Positions 35,408 to 43,736 of a stretch of 64,000 nucleotides of DNA are shown piece after piece. Both the position numbers and the translations under genes were made by a program. The notes under the pieces are model-generated. The model was not told the origin of the DNA and did not search any database. It saw nothing but the letters and a program-made list of their open reading frames with translations. This DNA is from Parapedobacter tibetensis (GTDB taxonomy: Bacteria; Bacteroidota; Bacteroidia; Sphingobacteriales; Sphingobacteriaceae), in the NCBI RefSeq assembly GCF_024704835.1, contig NZ_JAMXBE010000004.1, positions 186,001 through 250,000 on the forward strand. Reading direction: 5' to 3'. How positions within the stretch are numbered: the stretch's first letter is position 1; each line of letters starts with the position of its first letter.

Positions 35408-36368
35408 TCGAAATTGTTAAGTATGGTGCAATTTTACAAAAAATCTCTTCATCCACGATTACTATCCGCAATAAATCTTCAAGCGACCTATAGTGGCCAT
35501 GTTGTTGGCGATACCGAACGATGGCATTGGCCAACTTGGGGCTGATCAATGGGTGGTTTTTCAATTGATCATAATCGGCAACGTTCAAGGCCATTTTCTC
35601 CACAGAAGTCGTATCAACATACACGTATTCCTTCAACCCATCAAAACGTACAGAATCAAACCCATATACCGCCATCAATTGCGAAACATTATGGAAGCCG
35701 CCCAAGAGATCCCTGAACCGCACGATGCGTGAGGCGTATACCGGACCAATACCGGGCAATTGCTGCAATTCAAGTGAGTCGGTAGCATTTAAATCAATAA
35801 GCAATGTTTTTTGCATCATTGCTACATGAGGGGATGCAGCATATTGTCGGGTTTGCGTTTCAGGTTGACCCATAGAGTTCTCATCGTTAGCTGTCGCCTT
35901 TACCTGAATATCCTTTATGCTAATATAAGGGGCAAGGCGTGCATAATCAGCTTCATTGATGGCATAAATCTTTTTAAGGTCTTCATTTTTTCTAAACCGT
36001 CCACCTTTCGCCTCATAATTTTTGATCATCCGTATTTGCCGGTCAGAAAGCCCAAGTCGTTTCCAATCCACTATGGCCAAACCATTGGGATCGAACATAA
36101 AGTAAGTTATTTCATCAAAATGCGCCACGGGATTTGGCGAGGCAGCAATCGCCTTATCCTTATCGATGATGGATATACTATCGTTGGTAGAAGAAAGGAA
36201 ATGTTCGATATCGCGGATACGGGCGGATATATCCTCGTTTTCATTGGCATGATACACCTGAAAAAGGTAGGGCACCGACCATAACACCAATAGAAATACA
36301 CCTAGCACACAGATTCCGTTCAATTCCCTGCGGCTGAAAGCAAAATATTTCCCGAATTGTTTAAGCAT
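35400..36368 (-). CDS. ComEA-like helix-hairpin-helix protein
   Basis: A 322-residue protein with one N-terminal membrane helix (about 15-35, ICVLGVFLLVLWSVPYLF) and three HhH-type repeats. The clearest are ATDSLELQQLPGIGPVYASRIV and a second with NHPLISPKLANAIVRYR; HhH motifs bind DNA backbone. In ComEA this fold receives incoming DNA at the membrane; a role in natural transformation is possible but not shown. It precedes apt with an 8-bp overlap. Confidence 0.85.
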   Translation of the reverse strand: MLKQFGKYFAFSRRELNGICVLGVFLLVLWSVPYLFQVYHANENEDISARIRDIEHFLSSTNDSISIIDKDKAIAASPNPVAHFDEITYFMFDPNGLAIVDWKRLGLSDRQIRMIKNYEAKGGRFRKNEDLKKIYAINEADYARLAPYISIKDIQVKATANDENSMGQPETQTRQYAASPHVAMMQKTLLIDLNATDSLELQQLPGIGPVYASRIVRFRDLLGGFHNVSQLMAVYGFDSVRFDGLKEYVYVDTTSVEKMALNVADYDQLKNHPLISPKLANAIVRYRQQHGHYRSLEDLLRIVIVDEEIFCKIAPYLTISND

Positions 36369-36425
36369 ACACCATCCTCGAGGTTTTGGAGACCTAAGAT
36401 AGCAAATTTTGGTGATTTTTATTTA

Positions 36426-36462
36426 GCAAACCCAACAGTTACTTATGTTCTGTTGGGTTTGC
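36426..36462. terminator. Stem-loop between hpf and the ComEA-like gene
   Basis: Perfect 13-bp arms (GCAAACCCAACAG and its complement) with an 11-nt loop, and a run of five T on the plus-strand side. For the minus-strand hpf transcript the downstream tract is only weakly U-rich. Confidence 0.7.
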
Positions 36463-36477
36463 CTTTTTAGGGAGCGC

Positions 36478-36825
36478 CTATGCAAAGCTCTCGCTAGTCG
36501 AAACAAGCCATTCCTTATGGTTGCTTGCCTTGGCTCGTGTCTTGGTTTTATGTTTGTTGATCTGTCTACGCAATGATTCTATAGCGAGATCTGCGGCCTC
36601 TTCGAAGGATTTTGCCTGTCCTTTGGCAAACAATTGGTTGCCCGGGATGTTGAGCTTGAATTCCATGACCTTGTTTGCCTCATCTTCTACATTTTCCAGT
36701 TTCAGGTAACACTCACCATCAATGATATGATCAAAAAATTGATCGAGTTTGTTTGCCCTCTTTTGGATGAATTTGATTAGTCTCCTGTCTGCGTCAAACC
36801 GGATAGATTGCACAGTAATGTTCAT
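36478..36825 (-). CDS. hpf: Ribosome hibernation-promoting factor (short HPF/RaiA type)
   Basis: A 115-residue protein that binds the 30S decoding region and silences ribosomes in stationary phase. Seen: MNITVQSIRFDADRRLIKFI, IDGECYLKLENVEDEANKVMEFKLNIPG and EEAADLAIESLRRQINKHK. The C-terminal dimerisation domain of long HPF is absent, but an unusual tail (ASNHKEWLVSTSESFA) follows. A strong Shine-Dalgarno precedes it. It follows the tyrosine recombinase gene by 14 bp, so one transcript is likely. Confidence 0.95.
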   Translation of the reverse strand: MNITVQSIRFDADRRLIKFIQKRANKLDQFFDHIIDGECYLKLENVEDEANKVMEFKLNIPGNQLFAKGQAKSFEEAADLAIESLRRQINKHKTKTRAKASNHKEWLVSTSESFA

Positions 36826-36829
36826 GTTT

Positions 36830-36837
36830 CCTCCTTT
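36830..36837 (-). promoter_or_regulatory. Strong Shine-Dalgarno of hpf (AAAGGAGG)
   Basis: AAAGGAGG with 4 nt to the ATG at 36825. Strong Shine-Dalgarno sequences are rare in Bacteroidota messages, so this is notable. Confidence 0.75.
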
Positions 36838-36839
36838 TT

Positions 36840-37724
36840 TTAAGCCTTTGGATGGGCTTGTTTATAAATCGATTTAAGCCGTTCGACCGAATTATGTGTA
36901 TAAACTTGCGTAGCTGCCAGTCCTGCGTGCCCCAATAGCTCCTTAATCGCATTCAAGTCTGCCCCATTGTCGAGCAAGGCTGTGGCAAATGTGTGCCGCA
37001 ATACATGTGGGCTTTTCTTTTGTTGTGAAGATATTGCACTTAGGTAATGGTTTACTATATTATATATCAATCTAGGATACGCATCTTTTCCTTCTTTAGT
37101 AACGATTAAACGTGGGCAATTGTTGTCGAAACACTGTGCTTTTTTCTCATTTATGTAATGTTGAAGCAATATAGCCAACGTTTGATTCAAGGGAACAAGC
37201 CTTTCCTTCTTCCGTTTACCAAATATAAGGATATTCCCATTGTAAAAATCGATATGTTCATCATGAATTTGTAATAACTCAGACAGCCGTATGCCTGTGC
37301 CAAACAGTAGTTCCATAACGGTCTTGTCCCTAAGCCCTTCGAATGTACTCGAGAATACATCTTCCGTGTCTAACAATGATGACAATTTTTCCTTATCGAC
37401 AATCACAGGGAGTTTCTTGGGAGTCTTCAGTGCTTTTACTAGCGAAAATGGGCTTTGTGTAACCGTACCCTCGCGCATTAGGAATTTATAATAGGTACGA
37501 AGGGCCGATAGACTTCTGTTGATGCTTGTTGGACTTTGACCGAGTTCGAGCAATCCGGCCAGGTAAGTTCGTGCATAACGGTGGGTAACCGAACCTACAT
37601 CGATATCCTGTTCAGCCAGATATCCGATGTATCGCTGCACCTCATGGAGATATGCCGCAAGCGTGTGCTCGGAATAGCGCTTCTCATATTTCAGGAAATT
37701 AATAAAACGGTCTATAAGCATCAA
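36840..37724 (-). CDS. Tyrosine recombinase of the XerC/XerD type
   Basis: A 294-residue site-specific recombinase. The N-terminal SAM-like domain is about 1-90 (DRFINFLKYEKRYSEHTLAAYLHEVQRY). The catalytic residues are visible: Arg in LFGTGIRLSELLQ, Lys in the GKRKKERLVPL beta-hairpin, HxxR in HVLRHTFATAL, His in LLGHAGLAATQ and Tyr in QVYTH. Xer proteins resolve chromosome dimers at dif. Gene order rpsU, xer, hpf on one strand is common in Bacteroidota. It could be XerC or XerD; neither can be fixed from this window. Confidence 0.93.
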   Translation of the reverse strand: MMLIDRFINFLKYEKRYSEHTLAAYLHEVQRYIGYLAEQDIDVGSVTHRYARTYLAGLLELGQSPTSINRSLSALRTYYKFLMREGTVTQSPFSLVKALKTPKKLPVIVDKEKLSSLLDTEDVFSSTFEGLRDKTVMELLFGTGIRLSELLQIHDEHIDFYNGNILIFGKRKKERLVPLNQTLAILLQHYINEKKAQCFDNNCPRLIVTKEGKDAYPRLIYNIVNHYLSAISSQQKKSPHVLRHTFATALLDNGADLNAIKELLGHAGLAATQVYTHNSVERLKSIYKQAHPKA

Positions 37725-37806
37725 AAACTCCCCCCATATTCAACACGATGAATATAGGGATAGTTTTCTGATATTGCAAATAAATTGCTTGTCCACGACC
37801 AAAAAA

Positions 37807-37862
37807 GATAACCTGCCTTTATATGCTGTTTAGTGTAAACTTGCATATAAAGACAGGTTATC
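37807..37862 (-). terminator. Intrinsic terminator after rpsU
   Basis: 20-bp arms with one mismatch around a 16-nt loop; on the minus strand a run of six T follows. It is located 23 bp after the rpsU stop. Confidence 0.9.
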
Positions 37863-37884
37863 GTAGTTTGTATGGATAAAGTCC

Positions 37885-38076
37885 TTAAATCGTATCTTGG
37901 TTAAGGCCTTGTTTGTAAATTGCCTTTTTGATTTGCGTACGGCGGGTAACGGATTTCTTCTCATAAGCCTGACGTGAGCGAAGTTCCCTCAACACACCGG
38001 TTTTCTCGAATTTCTTCTTGAAACGCTTAAGCGCCCTGTCTAATGACTCTCCATCTTTTACATTAACTATAATCAT
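37885..38076 (-). CDS. rpsU: 30S ribosomal protein bS21
   Basis: A 63-residue basic ribosomal protein: [20 protein letters not shown], then [20 protein letters not shown]. It helps position the 3' end of 16S rRNA. The gene has a near-perfect Shine-Dalgarno and its own TAnnTTTG promoter. In Bacteroidota, bS21 helps hide the anti-Shine-Dalgarno, and rpsU with a strong Shine-Dalgarno is thought to be self-regulated (established for Flavobacterium; inferred here). Confidence 0.97.
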   Translation of the reverse strand: MIIVNVKDGESLDRALKRFKKKFEKTGVLRELRSRQAYEKKSVTRRTQIKKAIYKQGLNQDTI

Positions 38077-38086
38077 ATCGTGTAAT

Positions 38087-38095
38087 ACCTCCTTT
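38087..38095 (-). promoter_or_regulatory. Strong Shine-Dalgarno of rpsU (AAAGGAGGT)
   Basis: Nine bases complementary to the 16S 3' end, with 10 nt to the ATG at 38076. Confidence 0.85.
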
Positions 38096-38114
38096 CGTAC
38101 ATTTTTATGGAATG

Positions 38115-38122
38115 CAAAGGTA
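38115..38122 (-). promoter_or_regulatory. -7 element TACCTTTG of rpsU
   Basis: On the minus strand TACCTTTG fits TAnnTTTG, about 20 nt upstream of the Shine-Dalgarno. Confidence 0.6.
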
Positions 38123-38153
38123 ATACTTTATTCCGTATTATTAAAAACTCTTT

Positions 38154-38786
38154 TTATTTAACGCCAATGCGGTTCAGTAACGCAGGAAGTGTATCACCAG
38201 GCTCAAGCAGTTGGGCCTGTAACCCTATCTTTTTAGCTGAGGCAATATGCTGTGGACTATCGTCGATGAAGACCGTTTGCTGGGGATCTAACCCATGGGT
38301 GTCCAGCACGAACCTGAAAATCTCGGGATCGGGTTTCCTCATGCCCATCAAATGTGAATAGTAGTCCTTTTCGAAGAAATCCGAATTGCCCTCCAAATCG
38401 TGCTCACGCTTCAAATACTCCGTGATCCATTGATAATGGATTTCGTTGTTGTTGCTGAGTAGGAATGTCCGATAACGATCCCTAAGCTGGCGTAGCAATT
38501 GGTGGTACCCATCTGGCACGCCCACCAACAAGGTATTCCATGCGTGGTCGATTTCCTCCCCCTTCAACGTGGGTTTACCTGTAGTGCGCCTTATCTCCTC
38601 ATGGAATCCGGTTACCGTAAGTTCTCCCTTGTCAAACGCATCGAATAAAGGACTTTGACCCGAATGCGAGAAGAACGTTTCCGCATCCTTGAGGCCCAAA
38701 TTCATAAATGCTTGTCGCAGACGTGCAAAGTCCAAGGAGAAGATCACGTTGCCATAGTCGAAGATAATGTTTTTGATATTTTGCAT
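38154..38786 (-). CDS. HAD-superfamily hydrolase (subclass IA, YihX-like)
   Basis: A 210-residue phosphatase-type protein. Seen: FDYGNVIFSLD at the N-terminus (motif I, with DxGxV in place of DxDGT), FLLSNNNEIH (motif II), RKPDPEIFRFVL (motif III Lys) and VFIDDSPQHIASA (motif IV). Substrate open; YihX relatives use alpha-glucose-1-phosphate. The ATG at 38786 is preferred over one four codons upstream. It precedes rpsU but has its own spacing of about 80 bp. Confidence 0.88.
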   Translation of the reverse strand: MQNIKNIIFDYGNVIFSLDFARLRQAFMNLGLKDAETFFSHSGQSPLFDAFDKGELTVTGFHEEIRRTTGKPTLKGEEIDHAWNTLLVGVPDGYHQLLRQLRDRYRTFLLSNNNEIHYQWITEYLKREHDLEGNSDFFEKDYYSHLMGMRKPDPEIFRFVLDTHGLDPQQTVFIDDSPQHIASAKKIGLQAQLLEPGDTLPALLNRIGVK

Positions 38787-38847
38787 AAAAATTTCCAAAT
38801 GTGGCTACAAATATGTAAAATTGCACCCGCAAATCAATAGAATTGCC

Positions 38848-38921
38848 GCGCCTATAGCTCAGTTGGTTAGAGTAGAAGACTCATAATCTTTTGGTCCCTG
38901 GTTCGAGCCCAGGTGGGCGCA
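38848..38921 (+). tRNA. tRNA-Met(CAT), elongator, island attachment target
   Basis: Acceptor GCGCCTA pairs with TGGGCGC (one G-T pair). The anticodon loop CTCATAA gives CAT with stem GAAGA/TCTTT, and the T loop is TTCGAGC. CCA is not encoded. The 3' part from 38873 doubles as attL of the genomic island. An Ile-type CAT tRNA (lysidine) cannot be excluded from sequence alone, but the stem fits elongator Met. Confidence 0.92.
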
Positions 38922-38922
38922 C
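38873..38922 (+). repeat. attL, 50-bp repeat within tRNA-Met
   Basis: Runs from TAGAAGACTCATAATC to GTGGGCGCAC; the same 50 bp recurs at 57945-57994 with one C-to-T difference (38897 versus 57969). Confidence 0.9.
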
Positions 38923-38925
38923 TAT

Positions 38926-38964
38926 AAAACCGTCTTACAAAGAAATTTGGAGGCGGTTTTTTTG
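38926..38964 (+). terminator. Terminator-like hairpin after tRNA-Met
   Basis: AAACCGTCT and AGGCGGTTT arms (one G-T pair) around about 17 nt, then a T run. It is inside the island end, so the island brought or recreated the tRNA terminator. Confidence 0.6.
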
Positions 38965-39051
38965 TTTTCTGATGCTGATTACCGTCAGCAACCATGCTTT
39001 GAGGAAGCCCCTTTAAAGCAGGTTTTACATAATTTTTTGTTAAACTTTACG

Positions 39052-39077
39052 CAAAACCGTAACAAATACGTAACGGA
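39052..39077 (+). repeat. Left 26-bp terminal direct repeat of the island (probable integrase arm site)
   Basis: Contains CGTAAC twice (CCGTAACAAATACGTAACGG) and is identical over 26 bp to 57832-57857, same orientation. It ends 26 bp before the integrase ATG at 39104. Confidence 0.75.
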
Positions 39078-39103
39078 AATTTTTGCGTGCTAAAAAGAAA
39101 ATT

Positions 39104-40405
39104 ATGGCAACCGTAAGCGCGAAGGTTTATGAACACCACAAGAAAGCAGATGGCACCTATAACGTAAAAATCTGTGTCCATCACAAAGATCAAAGAAAAT
39201 TTATTGACACCAATCACTACGTAGTCAAGAAGCAATTATCTGCAAAACTAAAGATTAAGGACAATTTTTTAAACGACCTGATCGATGACCAGCTGAAAGG
39301 GTACCGCAAAATTATTAGTGAACTTGGCGAAAAGCTCAACTTCTTTAAGGCAGAATCTCTAAGGGATTATCTGCGGGATAAAGATGCTGATGTAGATTTT
39401 ATCAAGTTCTGTCAGCTGCACATTGAGCAGCTGAAAAAGGAAAACCGCACAGGAACAGCGGGTACCCATCGTACTGTACGAAACAGTCTGATCGATTATT
39501 TCAAACGGGACTCTGTATCTATTACTGAGATCAATTCAAATATGCTAGTCTCCTATGAAAGATTTCTAAGAAGCAGGCGTACCATGACCCGTATAGTTAC
39601 CGGGGACGGTCAAACAAAAGAGAGGACAATAGACGGCCTTTCCGATAGCGGCCTCCATAATCACATGCGTGACCTACGTACGTTATTCAATGCTGCTTGT
39701 AATATGTATAATAATGAAGACTTGGGCATCTACAGGATCAAGCATTATCCGTTTAAAAAGTACAAAGTCGGTTCTGCCCCTCTTACCAGAAAAAGAAACA
39801 ATAGTTTGGAGGAAGTCAGGGCGATAAGGGATTGCGTAACCAAAGCTGGCAGCCGGGCGGAATTGGCAAAAGAAATTTATATGTTATCGTTCTATTTATG
39901 CGGGATGAATGCAGTAGACTTCTTTCATTTAACAAGAAAAGATATTAAGAATGGACGAATCGACTATAATAGAGCCAAAACACAAGGCCGGAGAAAGGAC
40001 AACGCATTTATCAGTATCAAAGTTATTGAAGAAGCCAGGCCATTATTAGAAAAGTACATTGAAAAGCTACCTGTACGTTATTCAACATACGGTGTTTTGG
40101 ATACGGCGCTAAGCCAGGGGATGAAACAACTGCGTAAACTCACGGGTATTCCCGGATCAACTATTTATTGGGCGAGACACACCTTTGCAACCGTGGCACG
40201 CAATGCATGCCGAATAAGTAAAGATGATGTTGCTTTGGCGCTGAATCATGTGGACGATGAACACCGCACAACAGACATTTATATTGAAAAAGATTGGAGT
40301 ATCGTTGATGAGGTACAAATTAAAGTCATCAGCCTATTGAGAAGGTTAGATATAAAAATAGCGGCGAAACAAAAGAAAGAAGCATCATTAAAGAATGTTG
40401 CATAA
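39104..40405 (+). CDS. Tyrosine integrase of the genomic island
   Basis: A 433-residue recombinase: Arm-type DNA-binding domain (about 1-90), SAM-like core-binding domain (about 98-215, FCQLHIEQLKKENRTGTAGTH), catalytic domain (about 225-420). Box I reads LCGMNAVDFFHL, where Asn replaces the usual Arg; box II reads IYWARHTFAT, with Tyr in place of His of HxxR; then LNHVDDEHRT and the nucleophile Tyr in TDIYIEKDW. This variant set is common in Bacteroidota island integrases (family knowledge). The ATG at 39104 is preferred to an upstream TTG. It lies 180 bp from attL, typical for tRNA islands. Confidence 0.93.
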   Translation: MATVSAKVYEHHKKADGTYNVKICVHHKDQRKFIDTNHYVVKKQLSAKLKIKDNFLNDLIDDQLKGYRKIISELGEKLNFFKAESLRDYLRDKDADVDFIKFCQLHIEQLKKENRTGTAGTHRTVRNSLIDYFKRDSVSITEINSNMLVSYERFLRSRRTMTRIVTGDGQTKERTIDGLSDSGLHNHMRDLRTLFNAACNMYNNEDLGIYRIKHYPFKKYKVGSAPLTRKRNNSLEEVRAIRDCVTKAGSRAELAKEIYMLSFYLCGMNAVDFFHLTRKDIKNGRIDYNRAKTQGRRKDNAFISIKVIEEARPLLEKYIEKLPVRYSTYGVLDTALSQGMKQLRKLTGIPGSTIYWARHTFATVARNACRISKDDVALALNHVDDEHRTTDIYIEKDWSIVDEVQIKVISLLRRLDIKIAAKQKKEASLKNVA

Positions 40406-40478
40406 AATTGGCACCCTGCATGGTTTAGTTATTGGACCGTGCAGGTTTATATTAATTGAAATCTTAGATTTGAATATC

Positions 40479-40625
40479 ATGAAAAACCTAATTCTATTTT
40501 TTGTGACTTGTACTATTGCTACTGGAGCATTTTTGGCTGGCACAACTATGGACAATCCACTGCCAGCCTTCATTGTTGCATTTGTAGTATGGATGTTGTT
40601 TCTTTATCGAGTTTCAAAAAGATAA
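40479..40625 (+). CDS. Small two-span membrane protein (48 aa)
   Basis: MKNLILFFVTCTIATGAFLA, a short loop (GTTMDNPLP) and a second helix (AFIVAFVVWMLFLY) with a basic end. It follows the integrase gene by about 75 bp. No family recognised. Confidence 0.5.
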   Translation: MKNLILFFVTCTIATGAFLAGTTMDNPLPAFIVAFVVWMLFLYRVSKR

Positions 40626-40648
40626 AGAAAATCTATTAACAAAATTAT

Positions 40649-40932
40649 ACTGTGGTCAGCCACGACCGCAATATACATCGACCGGATATTGATGACATCA
40701 CCTCATCCCACATTTTTAACAGTAGTGTCGTGGACGTAGATGCCTTTCCAAACACAGGCTAAACCGTAACCTCTTTGCATACCAAGGGTAAAAAGGTGAT
40801 CGCTTATGTATCACTAGGTATGTTTGAAAGTGACAGCACCGATGGTGAGCCCCTAACCGAAGAGGTAATTGGTAAAAGTATGATAAATAACCGAAGACAA
40901 AATACCTAGATATCAGGCACCAACACACCTAA
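40649..40932 (+). pseudogene. Decayed GH114-like (endo-alpha-1,4-polygalactosaminidase) gene
   Basis: In one frame: SSVVDVDAFPNTG, an in-frame TAA at 40760-40762, then TVTSLHTKGKKVIAYVSLGM and later EVIGK; a one-base shift near 40903 restores EDK-YLDIRH. This order (DxF/A...LHxxGxxVIxYxxxGxxE...WLDIR) is the GH114 signature. Sequence to about 41170 continues with stops in all frames and contains no gene. The catalytic Asp/Glu region is not intact. Confidence 0.55.
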
Positions 40933-41301
40933 ACTATGGCTGAACTCAGCAAGGTTGGCAAGTGGGTGGTGGCCTATATCAAAATGAATAAGACGTTTTT
41001 TTCAACGAATACACCAAGGTGACGACGTAAAATACTATTTCACGATGAATAATGTCTAGAAGCGCAAAACTCGGCTTTACCGCGATACTTAAAAAGGCTT
41101 GGACAAATCACCCTATAATGTCAATGGTCAGTGGATGTTACAGTTGTTTAATCCCAACAAGGCCCCTTAATGACCTGCTTTTATTCTTTCTGGGTTAGGA
41201 AATGAACCAGTTTGTCGCGATAAAACACAAAACTGGATCATCGCGAGGTGAGGACACCTAACTATGTTTGTATCGCAATTAAACGCATAAATTTTATAAA
41301 A

Positions 41302-41535
41302 ATGGCAAAATCAATTTTCTATCACGCCGGTTGCCCGGTATGTGTAAGTGCTGAAAAAGACATTATCAGTCTGATCGGTGAATCAAATGTTGAAGTGGTA
41401 AACATTGGCGAAGACAGAAGTCGTGTCGACGAAGCGGAAAAAGCAGGCATTCAATCAGTACCTGCCTTAGTAACGCCTAATGGCAATGTACTGCACATTA
41501 ACTTTGGTGCCTCATTAACGGATGTAAAAGGCTAA
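41302..41535 (+). CDS. Thioredoxin-fold protein with CPVC motif
   Basis: A 77-residue protein: SIFYHAGCPVCVSAEKDI, then VEVVNIGEDRS and GIQSVPALVTPNG with the cis-Pro that faces the active site. It resembles small glutaredoxin/thioredoxin-like proteins that reduce or exchange disulfides. The ATG at 41302 is preferred; the frame is open 18 codons upstream. It is a single gene, convergent with the MocR regulator gene. Confidence 0.82.
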   Translation: MAKSIFYHAGCPVCVSAEKDIISLIGESNVEVVNIGEDRSRVDEAEKAGIQSVPALVTPNGNVLHINFGASLTDVKG

Positions 41536-41655
41536 ATCTATCTGGCATGAAATGATAAACGGCGTGCATTTTAGCCGGCTCATAGAGAGGCGATTTATTA
41601 TCGCTGCGTTGAAGGCGGACTGTGTCGATCTATTCCTATTGATGCAGTCCACTTG

Positions 41656-43068
41656 CTATAAGAGCTTCGCGATCTTTTTTAATCCCTCTTCCAGCTGCTC
41701 TTCAGATAATGAGGCGTAGCCGAGGCGCAGGCCATTGACGGGAATACCGTAGCTGAAACTCTCCGGCGGCATGATCTGCACGCCTTTTTCCAACAGATTT
41801 TTGTGTAAGCTAATCATATCGATCTTTTCTTTAGGCTGCAACCAAAAGGCCAGCCCGCCATCCGGTTTGTGAAAATCCACCTTCTCGCCGAGATGTTCCT
41901 TGATCATTTTATCGAACACATCACGTTTGCTTTTATATAGCAGTGTTGCCCGGCGCAAATGCCGTTTGATATGGCCGTCGTTGATCAATTGCAAAACCGC
42001 CTGTTCCATCATGTTATCTCCCTGCGTGTCGATGATCCGCCGCAATTTCCCTACTCTTTGGATCAATTCTTTGGAACTGGCCAGATAACCTATTCGTAAA
42101 GCCGGCGCCACGATCTTACTCATGGTGCCGATATATACAAAATGCTTTACGTTTTCAAAGCTGCTAATGGGTAGTATCGGGCGCTGCCCGAAGTGGAACT
42201 CGTTATCATAATCATCTTCAATAATGGTAAAGCTGTACTGATTGGATAGCGCGATCAGTTCCAGGCGACGGGTCAGGCTCAAAGTAACTGTGGTCGGGAA
42301 TTGGTGATGCGGGGTAATGTATATGGCTTTGATGGGTTTACCTTTTTGCAGGTAAGCCTTGAGGTCGTCCACAACAATACCGTTGCTATCAACATTTATC
42401 GGCAACAGCGTTGCGCCGGCATGCTCAAATGCCATCCAGGCAGGCTTATAGCCGGGGTTTTCAACAACTACAACATCACCTTGCTGTAATATACAATGCG
42501 CCGTCAGGTACATGGCCATCTGGCTGCCGCGGGTCACAAATATCTCCTCTACGGTAAGGCGCATGCCCCGTTTATAGTTGAGCATCCGTATGATGGCACT
42601 CCTGAAATCAAGGTCACCTGCGCTCTCAGTATACCCCATCATCTGCCAACGGCCTTTACGGTTAAATATCTGGCGGTAAGCTCTGGCCAGTTCAGGTATT
42701 GGCGCGATCCGGGTATCCGGTACGCCGTCATTAAAAATAATCTCAGGAACAATGTTCGCAGGCAGTTCTAACGGTAACGGGATCTCTGGTTTAGCCGCTC
42801 TGAATTCCGGTACGCGCTCTGCGACGAATGTACCTTTCCGTTCTTTGGAGATCAGCCAGCCCTCTGCCAGCAGTACATCCAAAGCCTCGATTACCGTATT
42901 GCGGTTCAACTTCAGCTGGGTAGCCAGTTGCCGGCTGCCGGGTAAGGGCGAGCCACATTGCAACTTCCCGGTTTTGATCGCGCTGATAATTGAATCTGCT
43001 ATCTGGATATATACTGCTCTTTCGCAGTTCACACTAATGTCGATTTGAAGATCCCAAGGTCTTAACAT
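41656..43068 (-). CDS. MocR-type transcriptional regulator (GntR HTH + aminotransferase domain)
   Basis: A 470-residue PLP-dependent regulator. Residues about 10-75 form a winged HTH (QIADSIISAIKTGKLQCGSPL, RQLATQLKLNRNTVIEALDVLL); about 105-465 form a fold-I aminotransferase domain with the PLP Lys in IGTMSKIVAPALRIGYL. MocR proteins sense PLP or amino compounds and often control a divergent gene. Here a cupin/DapA pair is divergent, and an inverted repeat lies between them. The gene is more GC-rich than most of the island. Confidence 0.93.
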   Translation of the reverse strand: MLRPWDLQIDISVNCERAVYIQIADSIISAIKTGKLQCGSPLPGSRQLATQLKLNRNTVIEALDVLLAEGWLISKERKGTFVAERVPEFRAAKPEIPLPLELPANIVPEIIFNDGVPDTRIAPIPELARAYRQIFNRKGRWQMMGYTESAGDLDFRSAIIRMLNYKRGMRLTVEEIFVTRGSQMAMYLTAHCILQQGDVVVVENPGYKPAWMAFEHAGATLLPINVDSNGIVVDDLKAYLQKGKPIKAIYITPHHQFPTTVTLSLTRRLELIALSNQYSFTIIEDDYDNEFHFGQRPILPISSFENVKHFVYIGTMSKIVAPALRIGYLASSKELIQRVGKLRRIIDTQGDNMMEQAVLQLINDGHIKRHLRRATLLYKSKRDVFDKMIKEHLGEKVDFHKPDGGLAFWLQPKEKIDMISLHKNLLEKGVQIMPPESFSYGIPVNGLRLGYASLSEEQLEEGLKKIAKLL

Positions 43069-43071
43069 AAC

Positions 43072-43115
43072 TGGACTACCCTATATTATAAATTCTGTAC
43101 TACTATAATAGTCCA
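43072..43115. promoter_or_regulatory. Putative MocR operator (nested inverted repeats)
   Basis: TGGACTA at 43072-43078 and TAGTCCA at 43109-43115 are reverse complements; inside them TATTATA (43084-43090) and TATAATA (43104-43110) form a second pair. The site lies in the 100-bp divergent intergenic region. Confidence 0.55.
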
Positions 43116-43168
43116 AATATATATGATTTTTGTAATGCAATAGTGCAACAACATTTAATTTTTTAAAG

Positions 43169-43678
43169 ATGTCAAAGTCGAAATTCGATGCTGCCGAGAC
43201 CGTGTTCAAAACAGCGATCCATGACGAACAAAAACAATTCAGTTCAAATGATTTTCATAAAACTTTTGCAAGGCCGGTGTTTGTAAAACCTCCGTACCTG
43301 GTTCACCGTAATGTAGAAAATGCTGGTGAGCATACTCAGTTCTCTACAGAGCGTAAACACCCAGTGTTTTTTGTAGACCTGCCAAGTAAAAACGTAAGCA
43401 TGACGATTGGTGGTTTGCTTCCAGGTCAGCTAACAAACAAACACCGTCACACCTATGAAACCGTACTGTATGTGCTGGAAGGAAATGGCTATACGGAAAT
43501 AGAAGGAGATAAGGTAGCATGGCAAAAAGGCGACGCGGTATATATCCCGTCGTGGGCATGGCACAAGCATAAGAACCTGAGCGATACTGAATCGGCCAAA
43601 TACATCGCTTGCGAGAACGCGCCACAGCTGCAAAATCTAGGTGTTGCGCTTCGTGAAGAAGAAGGCAGGGACCTTTAA
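43169..43678 (+). CDS. Cupin-domain protein
   Basis: A 169-residue single cupin. Motif 1 is seen as NKHRHTYETVLYVLEGNGYTEIEG and motif 2 as KGDAVYIPSWAWHKHKN, giving His/His/Glu/His metal ligands. The N-terminal about 65 residues are an added segment. It starts the divergent transcript opposite the MocR gene and is followed 58 bp later by a DapA-family gene. The metal and substrate are unknown; a dioxygenase or isomerase is possible. Confidence 0.9.
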   Translation: MSKSKFDAAETVFKTAIHDEQKQFSSNDFHKTFARPVFVKPPYLVHRNVENAGEHTQFSTERKHPVFFVDLPSKNVSMTIGGLLPGQLTNKHRHTYETVLYVLEGNGYTEIEGDKVAWQKGDAVYIPSWAWHKHKNLSDTESAKYIACENAPQLQNLGVALREEEGRDL

Positions 43679-43736
43679 GCTTATAAATTATTCAAGTTTC
43701 CTTATTATAGGCTTTCGAGCCCAGTGAAATAACATT

